Shown one piece after another: positions 51,592 through 60,123 of a stretch of DNA of 64,000 nucleotides. Within the stretch, counting starts at the first letter, position 1; each line of letters opens with the position of its first letter. Both the position numbers and the translations under genes were made by a program. The stretch is from a bacterium (GTDB taxonomy: Bacteria; Vulcanimicrobiota; Xenobia; Xenobiales; JADMJV01): contig JADMJV010000092.1 of assembly GCA_018780265.1 (NCBI GenBank), positions 10,016-74,015 on the forward strand. The letters are read 5' to 3'. A model generated the notes under the pieces. The model had not been told where the DNA came from, did not search any database, and saw nothing but the letters and a program-made list of their open reading frames with translations.

Positions 51592-54252
51592 CTAAATCTC
51601 GCCGAGTTCGCGTAGCTCGATGCCGTCCAACCGCAGACCGGTCCACGCCTGGACCAGTCGCTCCAACTCCGCGGCCGAGAGAGATGGGTCCGGCCCGTCC
51701 GCGTGCGGCGGCAGTTGCCAGCAAGTGATGCCAGCCTCGTGATCGTTCGCAAAGCCGATAAGATTGTTGCGAGGGAATCCAAGGTGTTTCACCCATACCC
51801 AGTCAGAGAGAGGAGCGTCGGTTCGGCGCGGGCGCAACTCGAGACGGTGGCGGCGACGGCCGTCCGGCAGCGAGTAGATTTCCACTGCCTGGCCTTCGTG
51901 ACTGGCGACAGCCAGTTTCGACCCGTCAGGAGACAGAGCCAGGGCCGTCGCCTCCTCAGTCCGCCAGGCCACCCGCCGCTTGCCTGAATCCACGATCAGG
52001 ATGGTTCCGTCATCGTAGGCCAGCGCAAGCCGCCTCGCCACCTTCGAGTAGGCCGACTGCCGAATTCGTCCCACCCTTGAAGACCAGGTTCTGAGCTTCT
52101 TGCCCGCAAGATTCCATTCGAGCACCGAGCCCCGGTTGTCGATGCCCAGAAAGCGATCGACGGCGGTGAAATAAAGGGTATCCAGATTGGCCCGGATGGC
52201 CCGAAACTCCGAAGGATTGGCTACCGGCGCAATCCACAGGGCGTTGGACATACCGAGAATAAATTTGCCGTCTGGCGAGAAATAAGCGTTGGAAACATGA
52301 AAATAATCGTCCTTGCCTTCGAAACGCTCCAGACAGGTGCCATCGGTGACACGCCAGAGGGCCAGGCTGTCCCCAAAGGTGAGCAGCAACTCGCCGTCGG
52401 GAGAAAGACGCGTATTCGCCAGTGTGTCCGTGGGCACAACTTTGGCGCCGACCTGCTTTCCTGTGAATTCTCGCACTTCGAATCCAGCCATGGCGGTCGG
52501 CACTACCAGGCGTTGGCCGTTGGACGAGAACGGATGGTCGCGGTCGCCATCCACCCGGCCCTCGAAAGAACTAGAAACGACGGCGCCCGTTTCGCAGTCC
52601 CAGACGCTGCTTTGCTCACGGCAACTGATCAGGCGGCGGCAATCGTCCGAAAGACACAGATCTCCGAAGCCCACCTGCCCGGCCCGATGCTTGAGTCGAG
52701 GTCGGGAGAGCAGAACCCGAGTCAGAACCTTCCGTCGCTCGACGGTGTCGCGCAGGCGCAAACCGCGAGCCATCCAGTGCAAGCCCACCGGGCTGCCCAG
52801 TCGCTCCAGCAGTTCCCCCCGGCGCCAGGCGCTTTCGCCTTCGGGTAGGGGCCCCAACTTCTCTATCCCTCCCACCAGTTGTCGCCATGCCTTGAGGTCC
52901 AGCCCAAGGTCGGCTCCCATTTGGTAACGTAGAGCTTCGCGGAGGCTCTGAAGTTGCTTTCCTCGAGCCTGGCACAGACGCTCCAACAGAGGCCGCACCG
53001 CGGGGGCATAACGGTGGCTGCTGAAGTAGTATCCGATGGAGCCGGCCGCGCGGGTCTTGCGCCTCAACATGGCCGTCATCCGGCCCGGCAGCTCCGGTCC
53101 ACCGGTTGCAACGGCGGCATGGAAGGCAGCCGAAGCCACATACTCGTCCTGCTCTTCGGCGGCCTGCAGCAGACGAGGCAGAGCCCGGGGTGAGCGAATC
53201 TTGCCCAGGGCGTGGGCGGCGCCGCCTCGATAATCGGGGGTTCCCCGATCCGCTAGCATTGCCAGCAGGGTCGGCACCGCCTGCTCTCCCAGCGACGCAA
53301 AAGATTCCTGACACTCCCCCCAGTGGGGGCCGGCTGGCCCCCGCATGGCCGCCCGCAAGAGCGGTAGGGCTTCGGTTCCCAACACCTCCGTACAGTTTGC
53401 CAGAGCATAGGTCCGCTCTTGGGCGGGGCCGCCGGCACAAGCCTCGCGAAAGAGCGCGGCGGCCCGCTTATCTCCACTCCGGGCCAGCAGCACGCCGGCT
53501 CTGAGCCGGTTGCCGGGCGATCGGCGCGAGTCGTCCATGATTTGGCGCGCGGTCTCTTCCAGCCCCGTCAGGTCTCGTTCCACCGCCACGTCAAGCACCC
53601 GGTTTACCTGGGCGGCCGAGGCCCCCGGCACCTGAGCGCTCAAATCGGAAACCGCGCCCGGCCGCCATTGACCCTGCACCAGATCAAGGCGCAACCATGG
53701 ATTCTGCCGCGGCTCGCAAACCACGAAGAAACTTGCGGTGGGCGCGTCCAACCAGAAATCCGAACGCCAATACCGAGAGCTCACGGAGCACTGAACTTTG
53801 GCCAACTGCTCCGGGCTCAGGATCTGCTCCAAGCTCCAGCGCCGCGTCGCGGCATTTCCGTCCACGATGGGACCATAAGCCGCCACCACGTCCTCGCCAT
53901 AACCAACCGCGTGCCAATTGTCCAGGGTCACGAAATACCGGCCGTCATCGGCCACCACAGCCCCCACAGGGCTGACTTCGTTGCCCAGCCCTCCGCTCCA
54001 AATCTCCCGCTCGCCGCCCGCCAAGCGCTCGCAGAGTCGGCCGCGGCACGGCCGTCCGTCCGACCCAGGATGGTCTAGCCCGGCGGCCTTATCGCGAAAG
54101 TAAGGCAGTATGCCCTCAAATCGCACCGGGGTGAGGTAGAGCCGATAACGACCGTTGGGCGAGTCCACTGACTGCTTTTCCGGCGGTCTCCAGGTATCGC
54201 ACCGGCCCAAGGCGGTGAGTAGAAGTAGAAGAAGCAGAGTCGATCTAAGCAT
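51592..54252 (-). CDS. Secreted HEAT-repeat/WD40-propeller protein
   Basis: 886 residues from the ATG at 54252 (AAGGGAGAC upstream), which starts a signal peptide (MLRSTLLLLLLLTALGRC); the terminal Cys could be a lipobox. Residues 230-420 are HEAT/armadillo-like repeats (SPGNRLRAGVLLARSGDKRAA, HALGKIRSPRALPRLLQAAEE). From about residue 540, WD40-type blades follow (FSSNGQRLVVPTAMAG, FSPDGKFILGMSN, LSPDGSKLAVASHEGQAVEIY). The C-terminus LSAAELERLVQAWTGLRLDG recurs at the end of many kinase-linked WD40 proteins. It is probably an envelope scaffold or sensor. Confidence 0.85.
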   Translation of the reverse strand: MLRSTLLLLLLLTALGRCDTWRPPEKQSVDSPNGRYRLYLTPVRFEGILPYFRDKAAGLDHPGSDGRPCRGRLCERLAGGEREIWSGGLGNEVSPVGAVVADDGRYFVTLDNWHAVGYGEDVVAAYGPIVDGNAATRRWSLEQILSPEQLAKVQCSVSSRYWRSDFWLDAPTASFFVVCEPRQNPWLRLDLVQGQWRPGAVSDLSAQVPGASAAQVNRVLDVAVERDLTGLEETARQIMDDSRRSPGNRLRAGVLLARSGDKRAAALFREACAGGPAQERTYALANCTEVLGTEALPLLRAAMRGPAGPHWGECQESFASLGEQAVPTLLAMLADRGTPDYRGGAAHALGKIRSPRALPRLLQAAEEQDEYVASAAFHAAVATGGPELPGRMTAMLRRKTRAAGSIGYYFSSHRYAPAVRPLLERLCQARGKQLQSLREALRYQMGADLGLDLKAWRQLVGGIEKLGPLPEGESAWRRGELLERLGSPVGLHWMARGLRLRDTVERRKVLTRVLLSRPRLKHRAGQVGFGDLCLSDDCRRLISCREQSSVWDCETGAVVSSSFEGRVDGDRDHPFSSNGQRLVVPTAMAGFEVREFTGKQVGAKVVPTDTLANTRLSPDGELLLTFGDSLALWRVTDGTCLERFEGKDDYFHVSNAYFSPDGKFILGMSNALWIAPVANPSEFRAIRANLDTLYFTAVDRFLGIDNRGSVLEWNLAGKKLRTWSSRVGRIRQSAYSKVARRLALAYDDGTILIVDSGKRRVAWRTEEATALALSPDGSKLAVASHEGQAVEIYSLPDGRRRHRLELRPRRTDAPLSDWVWVKHLGFPRNNLIGFANDHEAGITCWQLPPHADGPDPSLSAAELERLVQAWTGLRLDGIELRELGEI

Positions 54253-54320
54253 GTCTCCCTTACGATTCGACAAGGATAAGGTTCAATCGTCCTTTATCCC
54301 AGCGCTTAGACGCGACCGCG

Positions 54321-54434
54321 TTAGCGCGATGACCGTTTTACCGCCAAGGGTCTATCATCGGCCTTGACAAGTTTAGCCGCATAGTGGGCCTGCATCGACG
54401 CCACTTCAGCCGCCAACTCAGGGCCCTGCATCAT
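54321..54434 (-). CDS. Possible 37-residue protein downstream of the coiled-coil gene
   Basis: An ATG-ATG pair at 54434 opens MMQGPELAAEVASMQAHYAA followed by KLVKADDRPLAVKRSSR. The preceding bases GGCGGA are a weak ribosome site. The frame also stays open upstream into the coiled-coil gene's tail, so a one-base shift could make it that gene's C-terminus. It is helical in character. No family recognised. Confidence 0.35.
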   Translation of the reverse strand: MMQGPELAAEVASMQAHYAAKLVKADDRPLAVKRSSR

Positions 54435-54460
54435 TCCGCCAGAGGTGAACTCAGGTTGCG

Positions 54461-54769
54461 TCAGGCCGCCGTTCCCTTGTCGCGCTCCAGCGCCTCAACC
54501 CGCTTGGCGAGGTCGTCAATCTTCTGGTCTGCGCTGGACTTTTGGCTCTCAATTGCGTTTTCTACAGCGCCCAACACAGCGTCGAACCGGTCATTTGTTA
54601 ATCGCAGCCGACCCTCGACCCACCGAGTGGTTTCTGAGAATTCTCGATAAAGCTTGGCCGTAAGGTCTGCGTGTTCGTCCAACCTCTTGGCGAGGTCAAT
54701 CTGCCTTGCTGACATCATCTCAAAGTCGGCCCGAATCTCACGGCGCAACTTCTGGAACTCCTCGATCAT
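54461..54769 (-). CDS. Short coiled-coil protein
   Basis: 102 residues, almost wholly charged helix: EEFQKLRREIRADFEMMSARQ, LAKRLDEHADLTAKLYREF, ENAIESQKSSADQKIDDLAKRVEALERD. Heptad spacing suggests a coiled coil at both ends around a Thr-Arg-Trp core. It is near a ribbon-helix-helix-type gene on the same strand. Function unknown; structural or partner-binding roles are possible. Confidence 0.75.
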   Translation of the reverse strand: MIEEFQKLRREIRADFEMMSARQIDLAKRLDEHADLTAKLYREFSETTRWVEGRLRLTNDRFDAVLGAVENAIESQKSSADQKIDDLAKRVEALERDKGTAA

Positions 54770-54799
54770 GGTCTTACTCCTTCACTTTCGGCTGACCGT

Positions 54800-55030
54800 T
54801 CAGCACGACCCAGGGACATCCTCGGGATGGGCGGATACGGTGGCCTGGTTTGTCCGCCGAATGTCTTCCGCGACCAGGCCTTGGACGTAGGCCCTGGGCC
54901 CCTCTGGCCGGCTCTTAATATGGTTGTATATCGGTGGGTCTAGGCGAACCCCAAGGTAAGGGGCCCCTTCTCCGTCGCCTTCATACTTCTTGGGCCTGCC
55001 CATTTTCTTCGACTTGACAGCCTTTTCCAT
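54800..55030 (-). CDS. Small basic protein with GRPKKY AT-hook-like motif, antitoxin-like
   Basis: 76 residues. KKMGRPKKYEG is a typical N-terminus for small DNA-binding proteins of plasmids and islands. YLGVRLDPPIYNHIKSRPEGPRAYVQGLV looks like a ribbon-helix-helix strand and helix pair. It could be an antitoxin or regulator. Its start is 92 bases from the divergent, truncated serine recombinase, so it may belong to the same mobile island. No toxin gene is adjacent. Confidence 0.6.
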   Translation of the reverse strand: MEKAVKSKKMGRPKKYEGDGEGAPYLGVRLDPPIYNHIKSRPEGPRAYVQGLVAEDIRRTNQATVSAHPEDVPGSC

Positions 55031-55122
55031 GACGCCTCACTTATTGTTTTCAGAATGTGCCGACTAAGTGTTTTCATTTTATTGTACTGTTGTCAGAAAG
55101 TCAGAGTCAAGGGAGAACCACC

Positions 55123-55287
55123 GTGAAAGTAGTTGGATACGTACGCGTAAGCACCGAAGAGGCCACTCAGGGCGTCAGCCTCCAGGCCAAGCTGCGCCAG
55201 TATTGCGACCTCTACGGTCACGACCCGGCCGAGCGCGAAGCGTCGCGAAGCGTCGCGAAGGGTCAAGACCTGGCCCGGACATCGAAA
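55123..55287 (+). pseudogene. Truncated serine recombinase (resolvase) N-terminus
   Basis: The GTG at 55123 (GGGAGAA upstream) opens KVVGYVRVSTEEATQGVSLQA then KLRQYCDLYGHD, the catalytic-domain opening with the nucleophile Ser in YVRVST. After residue 40 the frame is disturbed by a 10-base tandem repeat and then meets the group II intron 5' end at 55288. The rest of the recombinase is absent, so it is inactive. Confidence 0.85.
55235..55264 (+). repeat. Tandem 10-bp repeat in the recombinase remnant
   Basis: GCGAAGCGTC occurs twice in tandem and a third copy differs by one base (GCGAAGGGTC). Because the unit is 10 bases, each gain shifts the reading frame. Confidence 0.9.
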
Positions 55288-55815
55288 GTGTGAGCCTCAA
55301 CAAAAGTGAACCCAACTCTAGAGGCCTCGTTACGCGAAAAATGCAGTTGGCCAAGCTCCCCGAGATGCTGAATCCTGCAACCGCCTACGGAAGAAAAGGA
55401 GCACATGCACCTGTCAGGACTGCCGGGGTAGGTGGGGAAGCGCACACCGAAAGATTGTTCGAGGATCCCGGGAGACCCAATAGCGTGGACGACAAGAGTG
55501 GGTCCAACCTTGTCGACAAACGCCCATCGGGAACCAATAACCGATGGGCGGCCGGATTTGGGTGACGGATCGGTCCGTAGTAGCGTGGAGGCGGGGTAAT
55601 GCCCGCGGAGCAAAGGGACCGTACCGCAGTTACGTTACCAACGAAGATGACGCAGTTCGTGCAGGGGTCCCGGCCGCGGATGACACCGCGGCAGCCAGGG
55701 AGCTGGACGAGATTCAGGACTCTCTGCAGACGAAGACCTACCAGCCTCAACCCGTGCGCCGCAAGTCTATCCCCAAATCCAACGGCAAACTCCGGTCACC
55801 CTTCGCAGCAGTCGC
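55288..55815 (+). mobile_element. Group II intron 5' half (5' end, RNA domains and start of the reverse transcriptase)
   Basis: GTGTG at 55288 matches the GUGYG 5' consensus of group II introns. A perfect 10-bp hairpin (55521-55530 with 55541-55550) lies downstream. The frame from 55544 reads DRSVVAWRRGNARGAKGPYR and, from about 55706, ELDEIQDSLQTKTYQPQP then VRRKSIPKSNGKLRS: the N-terminal RT0/RT1 region of intron-encoded reverse transcriptases. It stops making sense after LRSPFAAV, near 55815. The catalytic RT core, maturase and 3' RNA domains are missing here. Confidence 0.78.
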
Positions 55816-55852
55816 CTGGAGGGTTCGATGCCGGCCCAGGTAGTGCCCGATC

Positions 55853-56005
55853 TCATTCTTGCGCTAAGGGTGCCAAGGGAGGCAGTCGCTGCTCGATCTT
55901 GTCGGCGCTGCCCTGCCGCCTGCCCAGGTAATAAAGGTTGTGGCTGTAGTTGCGCTCCTCGAGGTCCGGCGAGTTGATTGTAAATCTTGCGTCAATCGCC
56001 CTTAG
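55853..56005 (-). pseudogene. C-terminal fragment of an unidentified protein
   Basis: On the minus strand a frame reads LRAIDARFTINSPDLEERNY then SHNLYYLGRRQGSADKIEQR and LPPLAPLAQE to a TGA at 55853. It has real-protein composition but a stop just upstream and no start codon. It abuts the truncated group II intron, so it is probably part of the same rearranged island. Confidence 0.4.
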
Positions 56006-56018
56006 TCATTCGCTATCT

Positions 56019-58838
56019 CTAGCCTTGTAGCCGCTTCACTTCGGCCTGGGCCTGCAGCGCCTCGTCGCGATAGTGGCGGGCCTTGAGGACGGTTTGCTGT
56101 AGTCTGACCAACAGTTGGGTGTGCTGTTGCTGCAATTCGTCGAGGCGCTGATGGTATAGCTGGGCCTCGGCTTCCTTCGTTTGCATCAACTCGGCCATGG
56201 TCTCGTCTAATCGTTGCTGCCGGGCTTGAAGCTCTTGTCGGTGATCTTGAACTTGTCGGCGGGACAAGGCCAGTTGTTCTTCCAGTTCTTGCTGTTGGGC
56301 GTGCATTTGGGCCTGTTCCAAAAGAACCAATTGATCCTCGCGATGACGGTCCTTCAGGGTTTGGCGCAGTTGCAATATCTGGGTCTGGGCGGTGGCCAAC
56401 TGCGACTCGAGTTCGGCCACCTCAGCCCGTTCTTGGGGCTGCGGCTGGGCCTGACTCAAGTTCTGCTCAAGCTCGAGACAGCGCTGACGAGCCTTGCGGG
56501 CCGACCGGGTGCGCCGCCGCAGGGTTTTGGCCAGCAGTTGCCGCTGTTCTTGCAGTGCTTGTAGTGACTGTTGCAGTTGGTCGCGCTCCAGGCGTGCCGT
56601 GCCCTCCTTCTTGCGCAGTTGGTCAGAGTCGCGCGTCTGGGCGGCCAGCAGTGCTTTCAGCCGGGTCACTTGTTGCTCGGCCACGGAGGCCTGCTGCTGG
56701 AACTGAGTGACGGTTTCGTCGTACTGGGTTCGGGAAGTCTGCAAAAATTGGCGAGCCTTGGTCAGCCTCTGTTCAAACTGCTGCTGCAGGTTGTCCCCCC
56801 ATTCGGCGATTTTTTCGCATTCGTCCACTTTGGTGGCCAATTGCTGGCGCAGGTTGTCTCGCTCCGAGTCGGCCTCGGCCAGTTGAGTCCGCAGACGGGC
56901 AATGTTTTGCTCGGCAGCAGGCTTCAAAGCGTGCAGTTCCTCCTCCAGACTGTGGCTGATTTGCTGGGAATGAGCTCGTTCTTCGTCCAGTTCTCGCTGC
57001 AGATCCAGCACCAGGTCTTGAAGTACGTCGTGTTGAGCCAGGGGTTCGGCCGCTTGCTGTAGCCGTGTCTGCAATTGCAGCACCAGTTGGCGAGCCTCTT
57101 GCTGCAGGGTTGTCTGGACGGCCAGAGCGTGGGCGGTTTGCTGAAGTTGCGATTCCAGCTCTAACACCCTGGTCTGATGGGACTGCTCGGTAGCGGCCAT
57201 GGCCTGGCTTTGCTGAGCCAAATGGTGAGTCTGTATAGCGGCCTGTTGGGCCTGTCGACGCAGCCCTTCCAGTTCGCGGGTTTGGGCGGCCATGTGACTC
57301 TTCAGTCGAGTCAACTCTTTTTCTGAGGCGGCTGACTGCTGGTCTCTTTGTTTGACCGCCTGGCTGGCCTGGACCCGGGCCGCCTGGAATACCCGGACTG
57401 CTTTCTCCAGCTTTTGTTCCAGCTTTTCACCCCATTGAACTCGCTCGCCAAGCTCTGCGGCCAACCCGGCCCGCTCGCCTTCCGAGGTGGTCAGGCAAGA
57501 CTCCAGGGCGATCCACTTGGCCTGCCAGTCGCTTTGGGCCGCCTGCAGGGCCTGCTGCTGTTGTTCCAGTTCTTGCTTCAATTGCTGCGATACGGCGCGT
57601 TCCTCGGCCAGTTCGACCTGCAGATCCTGAAGCACCCCCTGCAGGGCTTCGTGCAGGGCGAGGGGCTCGGCTTGTTGCTCGAGTTGGGCCTGCAGAGCCT
57701 GGACTTGCTGTTGGGCCTGCTGTTCCGACTGTGCCAGTTGCTCCAGTTGTTGATGGGTGCGCGCCGCTTCTTGGGCTTTGTGGCCCATTTCCTGGGATTG
57801 AAGCTGCACTTGCAGCTCAAGTTCTTGCATTTTTAGCAGTTGGACGTGGTCTACCGAGAAGACTTCCTGGCCCAATTTTAGTTCCAAGTCGGAGAGTTGA
57901 GTGCGCAATCCCTCCATCTCTGCGTTTTGGGCGGCGAATTGGCCTTGCAACTCGCTGAGTGCCTGCTGAGTGCCTACCAGTTGTTGATCTTTGCGGGCAA
58001 CCGCCTGGCTGGCCTGGGTTCGGGCCGCTTGCACCAGTTGGCGAGCCTTCTCCAGTTTTTGTTCGAGGTTTTCAACCAGCACCGAAGGCCCGGCTTCTTC
58101 ACGTTCTCTCAAGAGCTGCCGATTTTGGGCGCGCAGGTCACGGGTCGTCTGACGCAACCGGTCGCTGCGTTGCTTCAGGCTGCGTAAGGTGCGCCGTTGG
58201 GCGGCCTGTTTAAATTCTTGAAAACGCAGCTCATTTTGCTTGTCGAGCAGGGAGAACTCCAGGGTGCGCGCCTGTTTTTGGGCTTCATCCAGGCGTTGTT
58301 CCTGATAGCGCAACTGTTCGGAGCTTTGCTCCAGGCGGTTGCGCGCCCATTCCATCTGCTGGCCGAACAGACCGGTAATGGCCGGCAATTGATCGGGTTC
58401 GCGCAGGGGCAGGGCCTCGGGCTCGAGGACTTCAAGGTTTTTGAATTCCTCCAGGTGCTGCGATAGTTGGGCCACCTCGGCGCGTAAACCCTGCACCAGC
58501 AACTCGCGCCGTTCGACCGCCGATACTGCCAGGGCAAAAAGCTGCACACCCACTTCGGCCAGGCGCCGCAGATGACCGGCTGGCAGTAATTCGCCTTCCA
58601 GGGCCAAAAGCTCGGCGGGAATTTGATCGCTCTCCAGGGTGGTGAGTTTTTGGATGACTCGCTGCAGAGAATCGGCCAGCGGCGGCACGGCCAGATGTTC
58701 CAGAACTTGAAAGAGGGAATTGGAACCCAGCACCTGGGCGACGCTGAAAGAGGCCGAATTGCCCAACGCCTGGGCCATCCGCAACACTTCACGGCGGGCT
58801 GTTGCTTGAAGCCTCCAGTGCCAGTAATCGTCTTGCAT
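56019..58838 (-). CDS. Large coiled-coil protein with a triplicated 215-residue unit
   Basis: 939 residues. The first 150 are a helical globular region (LGSNSLFQVLEHLAVPPLAD, LLALEGELLPAGHLRRLAEV). The rest is nearly continuous Gln/Glu/Leu/Arg-rich coiled coil. LEQKLEKARQLVQAARTQAS at residue 258 recurs as LEQKLEKAVRVFQAARVQAS at 473 and FEQRLTKARQFLQTSRTQYD at 688, an exact 215-residue period. AEPLAxHExLQ also recurs. There is no signal peptide or membrane span. It is likely a cytoskeletal or scaffold protein; sequence resemblance to SMC or myosin rods would only reflect the coiled coil. Confidence 0.85.
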   Translation of the reverse strand: MQDDYWHWRLQATARREVLRMAQALGNSASFSVAQVLGSNSLFQVLEHLAVPPLADSLQRVIQKLTTLESDQIPAELLALEGELLPAGHLRRLAEVGVQLFALAVSAVERRELLVQGLRAEVAQLSQHLEEFKNLEVLEPEALPLREPDQLPAITGLFGQQMEWARNRLEQSSEQLRYQEQRLDEAQKQARTLEFSLLDKQNELRFQEFKQAAQRRTLRSLKQRSDRLRQTTRDLRAQNRQLLREREEAGPSVLVENLEQKLEKARQLVQAARTQASQAVARKDQQLVGTQQALSELQGQFAAQNAEMEGLRTQLSDLELKLGQEVFSVDHVQLLKMQELELQVQLQSQEMGHKAQEAARTHQQLEQLAQSEQQAQQQVQALQAQLEQQAEPLALHEALQGVLQDLQVELAEERAVSQQLKQELEQQQQALQAAQSDWQAKWIALESCLTTSEGERAGLAAELGERVQWGEKLEQKLEKAVRVFQAARVQASQAVKQRDQQSAASEKELTRLKSHMAAQTRELEGLRRQAQQAAIQTHHLAQQSQAMAATEQSHQTRVLELESQLQQTAHALAVQTTLQQEARQLVLQLQTRLQQAAEPLAQHDVLQDLVLDLQRELDEERAHSQQISHSLEEELHALKPAAEQNIARLRTQLAEADSERDNLRQQLATKVDECEKIAEWGDNLQQQFEQRLTKARQFLQTSRTQYDETVTQFQQQASVAEQQVTRLKALLAAQTRDSDQLRKKEGTARLERDQLQQSLQALQEQRQLLAKTLRRRTRSARKARQRCLELEQNLSQAQPQPQERAEVAELESQLATAQTQILQLRQTLKDRHREDQLVLLEQAQMHAQQQELEEQLALSRRQVQDHRQELQARQQRLDETMAELMQTKEAEAQLYHQRLDELQQQHTQLLVRLQQTVLKARHYRDEALQAQAEVKRLQG

Positions 58839-58905
58839 GCCTGCCCATGAATTACCCCAACCCGGACTGCTTCCTGCTCTCGGACTACAATAGCTTGTCC
58901 AGGGG

Positions 58906-59229
58906 TCAGGCGGCTCGCGTGATCAGGTCGGACAGGTACTGGCTCAGCGCCACTTGCTGTCCGAAATGGAGGCCCTCAAAGCACACGCCGACCTGACGAG
59001 AGCCGTCGGGCATTCGTTCGGCCCAGACGGTACGAGCGAGCAGGGTGATTTTACCTTCAAGTTCCAGAGTGAGGTGGGTGGGGGAGGATGCGGCTTCGTC
59101 CAGAACCAGTCGGGCACCGCGTTCACTGATGTCCAGAGCCTGGCCCGAGTAGATGCGCTGATGGCCGCGCGCATAACGGATATCGACGGCACATCGCAAC
59201 CGGGTAAACTCTCGCCGTTCGTGGCTCAT
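58906..59229 (-). CDS. PilZ-domain protein
   Basis: 107 residues from the ATG at 59229. The c-di-GMP contacts of PilZ are present: RREFTR (RxxxR) at the N-terminus and DISERGARL (DxSxxG) about 25 residues later, followed by the beta-barrel segments LTLELEGKITLLARTVW and GVCFEGL. It should bind cyclic di-GMP and pass the signal to a partner. It lies 31 bases downstream of the degenerate GGDEF gene on the same strand, so the two may be co-expressed. Confidence 0.9.
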   Translation of the reverse strand: MSHERREFTRLRCAVDIRYARGHQRIYSGQALDISERGARLVLDEAASSPTHLTLELEGKITLLARTVWAERMPDGSRQVGVCFEGLHFGQQVALSQYLSDLITRAA

Positions 59230-59259
59230 ACTGGAGTTATCCCCCAAGGTCCGCCCCGG

Positions 59260-59772
59260 TCAAGGGGCGGTGGGGTCTTTTTGCCCCTCCGTTGCGATGT
59301 TGAAGCCGGCCTGGCGGGCCAGTTCCAGGCCCTGGCGGGCCATAAAAAGCAGTTCGTGAGCGTCATCGCTGTGCTCGGGGAAGGCAACGTAGCCCGCACA
59401 GACCGAGAGGAGGACGACGTTCTCGTAGGACTCTCCGATGAATTCGTGGCTAGCCGCGTCGCGACAGAAGCGCTCGGCTACGATTTGGGTGCCGGCCAGA
59501 TTGGTCTCGGGTAGCAGGGCGGCCAGCATCTCGCCGTCTACGCGGGCAGCCACATCGATGTCGCGCATGTTTTTCTTCAAGACATTGGCCAGTTGGCGCA
59601 ACATACCGGAGCCCCTGGCCGTCCACTGGCTGTACTCTTGAAATTCTTGCTGGCGGGCCCACGCTACCAGCAATAAACCGAGCGGTCGATGAAAGCGGGC
59701 GGCCCGTTTGACTTCGTCATCAAACCGGGTCATGAAGGATTGTAGCTCAAATAGGCCAGTAAGCTTGTCCAT
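59260..59772 (-). CDS. GGDEF-domain protein with degenerate active site
   Basis: 170 residues. The fold is clear from DKLTGLFELQSFMTRFDDEV at the N-terminus, and from the helix LRQLANVLKKNMRDIDVAARV and ETNLAGTQIVAERF later. The signature GGDEF position reads VDGEM, and the metal-binding Asp of the second strand is replaced (LLLVAWARQQEF). It should therefore not make cyclic di-GMP. It has no receiver or membrane domain. It may serve as a binding or regulatory partner of the adjacent PilZ protein. Confidence 0.85.
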   Translation of the reverse strand: MDKLTGLFELQSFMTRFDDEVKRAARFHRPLGLLLVAWARQQEFQEYSQWTARGSGMLRQLANVLKKNMRDIDVAARVDGEMLAALLPETNLAGTQIVAERFCRDAASHEFIGESYENVVLLSVCAGYVAFPEHSDDAHELLFMARQGLELARQAGFNIATEGQKDPTAP

Positions 59773-59807
59773 GCGCCAGCCTACGTGGAGAGGGATTCAG
59801 TTCCTTG

Positions 59808-60035
59808 TTACTCTTTGATCACTCCGGTCGAGTGGCCGGTGGCCCGGGCGTGATCTGCGGCCGCTTTGCGGGCGTCACCCAGGTTGGTAAAGCGGAGGTA
59901 AAGGTCGTTGCGCGAGCAGGTGGCCACGTAATACTGATTTTGGGCCACCTGGCGATGTTGATGAGTGGTCGACTCTTCACCGGGCACGGCCTGTGCCAGC
60001 ACAGAAAGGGCCAGCATCGCAATCAGCTTTTTCAT
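59808..60035 (-). CDS. Small secreted protein, unknown function
   Basis: 75 residues from the ATG at 60035 (GTGAGGACGAAG upstream). A signal peptide MKKLIAMLALSVLAQAVPG precedes a short mature protein with one Cys (YYVATCSRNDLYLRFTNLGDA, RKAAADHARATGHSTGV). It looks like a compact one-domain periplasmic factor. No family recognised. It lies downstream of the kinase-WD40 gene on the same strand. Confidence 0.7.
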   Translation of the reverse strand: MKKLIAMLALSVLAQAVPGEESTTHQHRQVAQNQYYVATCSRNDLYLRFTNLGDARKAAADHARATGHSTGVIKE

Positions 60036-60123
60036 CTTCGTCCTCACCTCTCGACCCATTCCCCTCGCAAACTATAGGATTTATTCCCGTTCCAGACCAT
60101 GACAACCTCTGACAAGGGCTCGG

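Noticed and set aside
55521..55550. Intrinsic terminator
   Set aside because: The 10-bp hairpin has no T-tract and falls inside the group II intron RNA region, where it is better read as an intron stem.
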